Both the position numbers and the translations under genes were made by a program. Under the pieces are notes generated by a model. The model was not told where the DNA came from. It saw only the letters and a list, made by a program, of their open reading frames with translations, and did not search any database. Below are positions 1 to 5,551 of a DNA stretch of 5,551 nt, piece after piece. Origin of the DNA: Gammaproteobacteria bacterium (lineage in GTDB: Bacteria; Pseudomonadota; Gammaproteobacteria; Methylococcales; UBA2780); the NCBI GenBank assembly GCA_003646305.1, contig QNFJ01000149.1, positions 1 to 5,551 on the forward strand, written 5' to 3'. Within the stretch, counting starts at the first letter, position 1; every line of letters starts with the position of its first letter.

Positions 1-1415
1 AGCATCCTGATTATTCGGTAATGTATCTGCTTAATGAAGGCACAAATGCTTTCTTTGCTCGGATGAGTTTAGTTGAATTGGCTGAGCGCTCTATTGATGT
101 TCAATATTATATCTGGCGTGCAGATTTAGTGGGGAAACTACTGTTTAACGCAATGCTCAAGGCTGCAGACCGAGGAGTCCGCGTTAGGATATTGTTGGAT
201 GATATCAGCACCAGCACGGAAGTTGAGGGCATGTTGTACGCAATGGATCAACACGAAAATATAGAGGTGCGTTTGTATAACCCGTTTGCCTCTCGCACAA
301 TGCGCTTTGTTGATTATGTTTTAGATGGGTTTCGTATAAATCGGCGCATGCATAACAAATCATTTTCGGCAGATGAGCAGATGACTATTGTCGGTGGGCG
401 TAATATTGGTAATGAATACTTCTCTGCTGATAAGAACAGTAACTTTAGTGATCTTGATGTCCTGTCTGCTGGCCCAATTGTAAATGAGGTAGGGGTTCAA
501 TTCGACATATACTGGAATAGTAAAGTGGTTTTCCCTGTTAAAGTCTTTAGTCACAACAACGCATCGGCAGATGAGCTCAATAAATTAAAAAAAGAGTTGG
601 TAACCTTTGCAGCCGAAAGGAAGGGCTCTTCATATGATTTAGACGTTCAAGATTCAGAAGTGTATCGGCGCATAAATAATGTTCCTGGAGCTAAAAAAGC
701 CCGCCTTTTTCATGGAGAGATGCAAGTCATTTACGATGACCCAGCAAAGGGTTTAGGCCGATCTGAAACTGAAGTGGTCTATTTGAAAACCTTATTGAGA
801 CCGCACCTTGAAAAAGTAATAGACTCATTTGAGCTGATATCGCCTTATTTTGTTCCTGGCGACAGAGGCACTGAATATTTGACTAACTTAGTAAAGAAGG
901 GGGTTAAAGTTCGCGCTCTAACCAATTCATTGTCGTCAACTGATGGGATATTAGCTCAATCTGGTTACGCGCGGCAGCGCCTTAATTTATTGCGAGGTGG
1001 CGTGGAACTGTATGAAATTAAGTCAGATATAAAAACGGATGCTAGTCGATCATTACGGCGTGGAGCTAAAGCAAAAAGTGCGTTGCACACTAAAACATAT
1101 ATTTTTGATCGAAAAGAGATATTCATCGGCTCATTTAATTTTGATCCACGTTCGGCCAATATTAATTCAGAAGTGGGTGTGGTTTATAGTGTGCCAGAAA
1201 TGGCTGAACTCATTGGATCGAGCGTGTTTGATGAGGCAGTAAAAGAGCACGCATACAAAGTAGAGTTAGTTGACGATGGTGGTGGTGAGAGAATTGTGTG
1301 GGTGGAGACAAAAGATGGCAAAGAGATCCGGTATACAAAAGATCCTGAAACAAGCGCGTGGCGCCGGTTCAACGAAAGTGTGTATTCCATTCTACCAATA
1401 GAGTCACAGCTCTAA
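1..1415 (+). CDS. Phospholipase D family protein, ClsC/YmdC-like cardiolipin synthase (5' end missing)
   Basis: The protein carries two complete HxKxxxxD (HKD) motifs, the signature of the phospholipase D superfamily. Numbering from the internal ATG at 21, they are H111/K113/D118, followed by GGRNIGNEYF, and H356/K358/D363, followed by GSFNFDPRSANINSEVG. Other family blocks are SIDVQYYIW near residue 24, ISPYFVPG near 273 and a C-terminal LPIE. In ClsC, the two HKD halves form one active site that moves phosphatidyl groups between phospholipids to make cardiolipin at the inner membrane; a phosphatidyl-transferase or phospholipase role here is inferred. The frame is open to the left edge: residues HPDYSV precede the ATG at 21 and match the usual pre-domain region of homologues, so that ATG is internal. 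Perhaps 50-80 N-terminal residues, often a signal or lipoprotein sequence in relatives, lie outside the window. The stop abuts the start of the next gene. Family assignment is firm; exact substrate is not. Confidence 0.93.
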   Translation, partial: HPDYSVMYLLNEGTNAFFARMSLVELAERSIDVQYYIWRADLVGKLLFNAMLKAADRGVRVRILLDDISTSTEVEGMLYAMDQHENIEVRLYNPFASRTMRFVDYVLDGFRINRRMHNKSFSADEQMTIVGGRNIGNEYFSADKNSNFSDLDVLSAGPIVNEVGVQFDIYWNSKVVFPVKVFSHNNASADELNKLKKELVTFAAERKGSSYDLDVQDSEVYRRINNVPGAKKARLFHGEMQVIYDDPAKGLGRSETEVVYLKTLLRPHLEKVIDSFELISPYFVPGDRGTEYLTNLVKKGVKVRALTNSLSSTDGILAQSGYARQRLNLLRGGVELYEIKSDIKTDASRSLRRGAKAKSALHTKTYIFDRKEIFIGSFNFDPRSANINSEVGVVYSVPEMAELIGSSVFDEAVKEHAYKVELVDDGGGERIVWVETKDGKEIRYTKDPETSAWRRFNESVYSILPIESQL

Positions 1416-2861
1416 ATGAATGGCATAGTTAAACATATCTTGATAGCAACGATTTATGCTGTAGCGGGTATCGCTACCACTGGAGTGTATCTTTTTATGG
1501 CGCACTTGCAGGATCGCCCTGATTTGTTCAGTTGGCATAAAGTCATACTTGAGGAGCAATATTCTGAGGGAAATAGCGAAGTGACTACTTTTGAATCCTA
1601 TCTTGCTTTGGAAGAGCGCGTTTTTAATGAGCTTGATAAGGAAATTTATCTGGATTTAGATAAGCCCGGCTGGCGACAGCTGAATAGATTTAGTAGGGCT
1701 AGCTTGAGTGACCCCGAAAGTCGCCGAGTAAACTGGAATCGTAGCTTTGAACTCAAGGTAGCCAAACCGAAAGCGAAGGCACTGTTGTTACATGGTTTGT
1801 CTGATTCGCCATATAGTCTACGAGCCATGGCTGAAAAATTACATAGCCAGGGTATATGGGTTGTCGGTCTGCGGATCCCAGGCCATGGCACAGCCCCTTC
1901 AGGCTTAATTAAGGCAACATGGCAGGATTTTGCGGCGGCAACACGCCTTGCCATTAAGCATTTGCATAAAGAAGATGCAACGATCCCATTTTATATAGTT
2001 GGTTATTCCACTGGAGCGGCACTAGCTGTTGAGTACTCACTGTCCGTGCTTGAAGGTGAGGTTTTACCGTTGCCTGATAAATTAGTATTAATTTCTCCAG
2101 CGATAGGTGTTGCTGAAGTGGCGAAGTATGCTGTTTGGCAATCTCGATTGGCGGCAATAACGGGGCTGGAGAAATTAGCATGGGACAGTATTCAACCTGA
2201 ATTTGACCCATATAAGTACAACTCCTTTGCGGTAAATGCTGGTGATCAGATATTTCAACTTACAGAGGCAATCAGTGAGCGAATAAACAGGCTAGATTCT
2301 GGCAATGGTGTTCAGGGGTTTCCCTCTGTACTGGCATTTCAATCAGTAGTTGACGCTACAGTAATTCCATCAGCATTGGTTGATAGGTTCCTCAGTAAAC
2401 TTGCACCCAGAGGTCATGAACTGGTGTTATTTGATTTTAATCGCCGGTCTGAAGTAGAACCTTTCCTGAAATCTGATCCGGAGCAGATGAGCCGAGCTTT
2501 AATGGGAGAGCAAAAATTAAGTTTTTCTGTGAGCTTGGTGACCAATAAAGGTTCGGCTACGAACGAAATTCATATTCTGAATAAAATGGCTTTGTCAGAT
2601 GTTATCAGTACGGCATCATCCGATCTATCTTGGCCAAAAGGCGTTTTTGCACTATCCCATGCATCATTATCTTTCCCTGATAATGATCCGCTGTATGGAG
2701 ACAATGTAGACAAGAATGACAAAGGGTTGCAATTGGGAATGGTGGGGTTTCGCGGGGAAAATGGCTTGTTAACAGTTCCACAAGATCAATTGACACGCCT
2801 GAGGTTTAATCCTTTTTATCCTTATCTGGAGCAGCGGGCATTGTTGTTTTTTGACTTATAA
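1416..2861 (+). CDS. Membrane-anchored alpha/beta hydrolase (serine aminopeptidase S33/lysophospholipase-like fold)
   Basis: This 481-residue protein has one hydrophobic segment at about residues 7-29, probably an uncleaved anchor, then a linker to about 118, then an alpha/beta hydrolase core. Core landmarks are LLLHGLSDSP (123-132, oxyanion-hole strand and loop), RIPGHGTAP (153-161) and the nucleophile elbow GYSTG with S198. The likely acid is D313 in SVVDATVIP, and the likely base is H415 in LSHASLSFP, followed by DPLYG. The acid and base are about 100 residues apart, much more than in a minimal hydrolase, so an extra segment of about 70 residues (about 340-410) lies between the last core strands. 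The start at 1416 directly follows the TAA of the PLD gene, with no good Shine-Dalgarno site, which suggests translational coupling. The enzyme is likely an esterase or lipase; a substrate related to its partner, such as a lysophospholipid or acylglycerol, is inference only. Confidence 0.88.
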   Translation: MNGIVKHILIATIYAVAGIATTGVYLFMAHLQDRPDLFSWHKVILEEQYSEGNSEVTTFESYLALEERVFNELDKEIYLDLDKPGWRQLNRFSRASLSDPESRRVNWNRSFELKVAKPKAKALLLHGLSDSPYSLRAMAEKLHSQGIWVVGLRIPGHGTAPSGLIKATWQDFAAATRLAIKHLHKEDATIPFYIVGYSTGAALAVEYSLSVLEGEVLPLPDKLVLISPAIGVAEVAKYAVWQSRLAAITGLEKLAWDSIQPEFDPYKYNSFAVNAGDQIFQLTEAISERINRLDSGNGVQGFPSVLAFQSVVDATVIPSALVDRFLSKLAPRGHELVLFDFNRRSEVEPFLKSDPEQMSRALMGEQKLSFSVSLVTNKGSATNEIHILNKMALSDVISTASSDLSWPKGVFALSHASLSFPDNDPLYGDNVDKNDKGLQLGMVGFRGENGLLTVPQDQLTRLRFNPFYPYLEQRALLFFDL

Positions 2862-2878
2862 AAATAAACAAACATCAA

Positions 2879-2897
2879 CGAGGTCAGGTCAGACTCG
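2879..2897 (-). terminator. Weak bulged stem, possible terminator for leftward transcription
   Basis: CGAG at 2879-2882 can pair with CTCG at 2894-2897, extended by TC/GA past one bulged G, giving about six pairs around an AGGTCA loop. Read leftward, the stem is followed by an interrupted T-rich stretch over about 2861-2878. That polarity would suit the end of the DUF4139 gene. The stem is short and bulged and the T-run is broken, so this is only a candidate. Nothing comparable follows the plus-strand hydrolase gene in the direction of its own transcription. Confidence 0.2.
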
Positions 2898-2961
2898 ATC
2901 GATTTCAAAATAAGCCTTTTCCCATACATAAGAAACACTTGCTTGTTGATTCGCCTCACTT

Positions 2962-4401
2962 TCAATACTGCATCAATACGGAGTAGGCTAACGTAGCTTC
3001 TCCCTCAGCGGGAACAGAAACCTTCCACTCAGCTGTAGAGGCCGTAGGCTTGCTGTGAGGATGGTCCTCAGTGATAATTTTCCAATCACCCGGAATCGGC
3101 TCTCTAACCGTTACAACGACCGCTTCTTTTTTAGCATTCTTCAGCGTAATCTTGAAATCTGACTGGGCTGCCTGTTTATAGTGGGCGTGGCTAGGACGTT
3201 TTTTTGAATAACTGGTTTGAACTCGATCCGCCGTAATATCAAAGGAATTGCCGAGTTTTAGTTTCACACTTTCATTTTTGGGTGTGTGATCAATTCGGTC
3301 TTCTCCAACAAATTGTGCATGACCACTCTGGTCTTTTTTATAGACACGAATAATCCCTTTTGGAAGCGGTAAGCCGAGGCTATTTTCGGTGCGGTTCTTG
3401 AAGTTAACGAAGACGCCAATTTTTAATTTTTGACCGATTCGCCCCTGCTTGCTGCGATAGTAATAGTTCTGACCTTGAAGCAGGTATTCTTTTTGAACGG
3501 CAACATTTGCAGCGTTTAAAAGTGAGACCTGTTTGCTTTGATTGTCGGCGAGTGTAGTTAGCCGGTTGAGCGTGTAGAGGTGATAATCAAACAGGCTTTC
3601 CTCTTGTACGCCATTATCTTCAGCCATCATGGTGCGAACCTGAAACTTTTCGACACGCGGCTGGAATTGTGGTCGAACCTGATTCACATCACCAGCGACC
3701 AGTTGCAGTTTTGCCTGTTTGTAGGTGGTTCCACTTTTGTTATCCAATGTCACCCAGCCGAGTAGGTCTAAGTGGCTGTCATCATGGCTGAGTTCTGCAA
3801 CGTAATCGGCTTTCCATGAAAGGCCTCCGGTTAGGTAGCTTAATTCGAGTGGCTGTGATCCTTTTGCCCTGTTATTAAGGGTAACGGTGAGTGTTGGGCG
3901 GTCACGTAGGTTAGCGGGGATTTTGGGGAAAATATAACGGCCACGTGGATTGGTTTCGATGCGGTTACCAATTTGAACAACAACCCCATTTTGGACGCTG
4001 AGTAGTTTGGCTTTTTCGATGCTTTCCTCGCCTGAGGCCGAGTTGAGCGTGGCAATTTCGACAATTTTCCCAACATATTTCTCGAGCATTTTCTGTGGCG
4101 TCAAAAGGTCAAAGTTGAAGTTTTGCTCGATCACAGAAAGTATTTTGGGTTGATCGGTATTCCTTAATAGCGCCGTTTCGGGACGCATTTTGGCGCTGAC
4201 ATCACGAAAGGAGAGTTCTGACTCTCCATTTTTCAACTGAATATTTCGCCGGTCTTTGATCAAAGCGAGATTCTGATTGTAGATGGTGACCGCAACCGCC
4301 TGTTGGTCATTTAATGTCGTGACCTTTTCTGTCGCAATAGCTGTTCCTGTTGTGGCAAGAGAAAGGATCAGTGAAAAAAGTGCAGGTTGTATCTGTCTCA
4401 T
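2962..4401 (-). CDS. Secreted DUF4139 domain-containing protein, function unknown
   Basis: This 479-residue protein begins with a Sec-type signal peptide at residues 1-23, hydrophobic from about 7 to 19 and ending AIA before TEK, so it should be exported to the periplasm or envelope. The N-terminal part (about 30-140) starts with a VAVTIYNQNLALIKD block. The remainder matches the DUF4139 pattern: YLTGGLSWKADY (189-200), VTLDNKSG (217-224), ESLFDYHLYTL (268-278) followed by the QVSLL strand, GLPLPKGIIRVYK (343-355) and GEDRIDHTP (366-374). It ends with a W-V-PAEGE-Y block, and predicted structure is mostly beta strand. No catalytic motif is evident, and the family has no settled biochemical role. 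The frame stays open to an ATG at 4506, but the ATG at 4401 is preferred: AAGGA at 4414-4410 lies eight bases upstream and the signal peptide begins there. It lies downstream of the esterase gene on the same strand, across a 149-base gap. Confidence 0.9.
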   Translation of the reverse strand: MRQIQPALFSLILSLATTGTAIATEKVTTLNDQQAVAVTIYNQNLALIKDRRNIQLKNGESELSFRDVSAKMRPETALLRNTDQPKILSVIEQNFNFDLLTPQKMLEKYVGKIVEIATLNSASGEESIEKAKLLSVQNGVVVQIGNRIETNPRGRYIFPKIPANLRDRPTLTVTLNNRAKGSQPLELSYLTGGLSWKADYVAELSHDDSHLDLLGWVTLDNKSGTTYKQAKLQLVAGDVNQVRPQFQPRVEKFQVRTMMAEDNGVQEESLFDYHLYTLNRLTTLADNQSKQVSLLNAANVAVQKEYLLQGQNYYYRSKQGRIGQKLKIGVFVNFKNRTENSLGLPLPKGIIRVYKKDQSGHAQFVGEDRIDHTPKNESVKLKLGNSFDITADRVQTSYSKKRPSHAHYKQAAQSDFKITLKNAKKEAVVVTVREPIPGDWKIITEDHPHSKPTASTAEWKVSVPAEGEATLAYSVLMQY

Positions 4402-4550
4402 TGTGTTGGTCCTTATTTTTTGAGGTTTTTGAAAAACGTCATGAGTGAGGAAAAGGCAAGGAAAAAGGTAGCCGAAAAAGCGAAGTTTACATGAGTAAAT
4501 GAGCATTTTTGGCTAACTTTTAGCGCTGTATTTGCAAGCGTAATAGTTTT
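4402..4550 (-). promoter_or_regulatory. Intergenic leader between the esterase and DUF4139 genes
   Basis: This 149-base gap is long for genes in one operon, so the DUF4139 gene probably has its own promoter here or a structured leader. It holds three small inverted repeats: GCTAA/TTAGC arms with a 3-base centre at 4512-4524, TTTAC/GTAAA arms with a 4-base centre at 4486-4499, and the 13-base palindrome GTTTTTGAAAAAC at 4425-4437, about ten bases beyond the Shine-Dalgarno site. About 4443-4484 is strongly pyrimidine-rich on the transcribed-sense minus strand. I could not identify a convincing -35/-10 pair, so the promoter position is left open. Confidence 0.4.
4410..4414 (-). promoter_or_regulatory. 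Shine-Dalgarno site for the DUF4139 gene
   Basis: AAGGA read on the minus strand, with eight bases between it and the ATG at 4401. It decides the start: the alternative in-frame ATG at 4506 has no such site and would place 35 poorly organised residues before the signal peptide. Confidence 0.75.
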
Positions 4551-5399
4551 TCATAGTTTTCTCTGTTCTTTCAAAAAGTTAAGCATATCGTCGTTTAGAT
4601 GAGGCCAAGCTGAATGGCTCCCTGGTTTCTCACAAAAGAGCGTCCGTACACCATTGCTACAGTTTTGATATTCAAGACAATCTTTAAGGGGTGAGGGCTG
4701 TGGTGTCTGACTGCATTGATTGCACGCTGCCCACCAATTTGCAGCCTCTTTCCCATAACCGGGGAAATGGCTGTCATCACTATTATGGATCACCATGACA
4801 GAAAGTGGTGGTGGGCAGCTTTGCTCGGCAAGGTCTTTGCCGCTCATTCCTGCGGCACTAGGGGCGATTGCCGCTGCGATGCCTCGGCTGTGTTCCATAA
4901 AGGCCAGTGCGGATGAAACCGTGCCACCATCAGAGTGACCGGTATAGTAAATACGCTGTTTATCGATACACCATTGATCAGCGATTTCAGGCGGGACTTT
5001 TCCGAGCTGCTCGAGTGCTTTAAGCGATAGTTGTATTCTGTCGGTATAGGCGATGATAAATCCTGCTTTAGTTGCCTTGTGAGTCAGGCCTGTAAAGCGC
5101 TCGTTCTTTCTGGCACTCATTCCAGCGGGCGCAAAAACAACGAGCAGTGGGTGAGCCTGAGTGGCATCGTAGTTAGTCGGGGTTCTGACGTTATACGTGG
5201 TATCGCTGCTGCTTTTAACTTCGTCAGTGATCCCCGCTTTACCTGTTAGCATTTTGCTATCGCACTGCGCGGCCTCTTTTGCATATTTATAATCGCCAGT
5301 CTTCGTTGTGCTTTCATCATATAAGCCAGGTCCACAACCCGTTAAGTGCAGTGTGAATAGGCTGATTAGGAAGGGGATAAGGTATTTTGTTTTTTTCAT
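4551..5399 (-). CDS. Lipoprotein esterase, PHB depolymerase/feruloyl esterase (LpqC-like) family
   Basis: This 282-residue protein opens with a lipoprotein signal peptide: MKKTK, a hydrophobic stretch, then the lipobox LTGC with C22 as the lipidated residue. The residue after the cysteine is Gly, not Asp, so the Lol rule predicts outer-membrane location. The catalytic domain is of the alpha/beta hydrolase type seen in secreted PHB depolymerases and feruloyl or acetylxylan esterases. Visible landmarks are PLLVVFAPAGMS (84-95, oxyanion region), GHSDGG with nucleophile S156, HNSDDSHFP (205-213) with D209 aligning best as the acid, and GSHSAWP with H262 as the base. The mature part has eight more cysteines (46, 144, 195, 226, 229, 241, 247, 256), which suggests several disulfides. 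There is no separate substrate-binding domain. Whether it cleaves polyesters, plant cell-wall esters or small esters cannot be told from sequence. The Shine-Dalgarno site is weak (AAGTAG, three bases before the ATG). Confidence 0.85.
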   Translation of the reverse strand: MKKTKYLIPFLISLFTLHLTGCGPGLYDESTTKTGDYKYAKEAAQCDSKMLTGKAGITDEVKSSSDTTYNVRTPTNYDATQAHPLLVVFAPAGMSARKNERFTGLTHKATKAGFIIAYTDRIQLSLKALEQLGKVPPEIADQWCIDKQRIYYTGHSDGGTVSSALAFMEHSRGIAAAIAPSAAGMSGKDLAEQSCPPPLSVMVIHNSDDSHFPGYGKEAANWWAACNQCSQTPQPSPLKDCLEYQNCSNGVRTLFCEKPGSHSAWPHLNDDMLNFLKEQRKL

Positions 5400-5519
5400 T
5401 GTCTACTTATTAATTGGGTTTGATCTAAAGGGGGAACTTTTCGGGTTTGTCTGGCATCATATCCCCGTATTTCAGCCGCCATTTTTGGCCGGTAGATCAG
5501 TTAATGGAAAACTAAAACG
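5400..5519. promoter_or_regulatory. Probable divergent intergenic region upstream of the esterase gene
   Basis: No convincing gene lies here. The region must hold the esterase promoter unless an upstream minus-strand gene lies beyond the window. On the minus strand, TATGAT at 5461-5456 resembles a sigma-70 -10 hexamer but has no good -35 partner at the usual distance. On the plus strand, GGAACTT at 5433-5439 followed 17 bases later by TCATA resembles a sigma-E-type promoter. Both are weak calls. Confidence 0.3.
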
Positions 5520-5551
5520 ATGGTAGAAGCAAGTTTAAACGAGACACAAAA
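5520..5551 (+). CDS. Possible start of a divergent gene, cut by the window edge
   Basis: The ATG at 5520 opens a frame reading MVEASLNETQ that runs off the right edge. A GGAAAA sequence at 5506-5511 sits eight bases upstream and could serve as a ribosome binding site. A TAA in the same frame at 5502-5504 means this is the first ATG available. Ten codons are too few to identify a product or prove that it is a gene; the call rests on the start context only. Confidence 0.3.
   Translation, partial: MVEASLNETQ

Noticed and set aside
21..23. ATG at 21 as the true start of the PLD gene
   Set aside because: The frame is open to the window edge and the residues before it fit the usual family sequence ahead of the first domain, so the gene starts outside the window.
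2881..2892. Tandem AGGTC AGGTC AG repeat
   Set aside because: Just over two copies of a 5-base unit; too short to call a repeat element or a binding site.
2874..2950. ATCAAC (2874-2879) and GTTGAT (2945-2950) as a terminator stem in the convergent gap
   Set aside because: Six pairs separated by 65 bases is expected by chance and does not form a compact hairpin.
4402..4506. In-frame 35-residue extension of the DUF4139 protein to an ATG at 4506
   Set aside because: No ribosome binding site precedes 4506, the added residues do not resemble an export signal, and 4401 has both a well-spaced AAGGA and a normal signal peptide.
4512..4524. GCTAA/TTAGC inverted repeat as a terminator for the esterase gene
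   Set aside because: The stem is only five pairs and is followed by A-rich rather than T-rich sequence on the minus strand.
5308..5526. Plus-strand open frame of 72 codons across the start of the esterase gene
   Set aside because: Mostly antisense to the esterase signal-peptide region, with no ribosome binding site or recognisable motif; hydrophobicity is explained by the opposite strand.
5532..5541. GTTTAAAC palindrome near the right edge
   Set aside because: A single 8-base AT-rich palindrome inside a possible coding start; no partner or context suggests function.
5501..5551. Minus-strand frame from the right edge ending in TAA at 5503-5501, as the tail of an upstream gene
   Set aside because: Only 16 codons, no recognisable sequence, and it conflicts with the possible plus-strand start at 5520; it cannot be supported.

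Overview
This window looks like ordinary chromosome from a Gram-negative, probably gammaproteobacterial, genome. The clues are protein style (a ClsC-like phospholipase D enzyme, a Lol-type lipoprotein signal, an Sec-exported DUF4139 protein), moderate base composition and short intergenic gaps. I cannot name the genus. No mobile element, CRISPR array, rRNA or tRNA is visible.

Left half (1-2861, plus strand): a two-gene unit. The first gene enters from outside the window and encodes a phospholipase D superfamily protein with two complete HKD motifs, closest in style to the cardiolipin synthase ClsC/YmdC. Its TAA stop directly abuts the ATG of the second gene, a 481-residue alpha/beta hydrolase with one N-terminal membrane anchor and a readable Ser-Asp-His triad. 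The two are almost certainly co-translated, and by inference both act on lipids or esters at the membrane.

Middle (2862-2961): a short convergent gap with no strong terminator, only a weak bulged stem that would better serve leftward transcripts.

Right half (2962-5399, minus strand): two exported proteins. The 5399-4551 gene encodes a lipoprotein esterase of the PHB depolymerase/feruloyl esterase (LpqC-like) type with eight cysteines in its mature domain. Downstream of it, after a 149-base gap, lies a 479-residue DUF4139 protein with a signal peptide and a good Shine-Dalgarno site that fixes its start at 4401. The gap contains small inverted repeats and a pyrimidine-rich leader, so the DUF4139 gene probably has its own control.

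Right edge (5400-5551): an intergenic region that may be a divergent promoter region. A possible plus-strand gene start at 5520 runs off the window, with a sigma-E-like GGAACTT element upstream.

The common theme is envelope-located proteins: a membrane phospholipid enzyme, a membrane-anchored hydrolase, a lipoprotein esterase and a secreted protein of unknown function. I see no clear undescribed system; the most useful leads are the coupled PLD-hydrolase pair, the cysteine-rich lipoprotein esterase and the unexplained DUF4139 leader.
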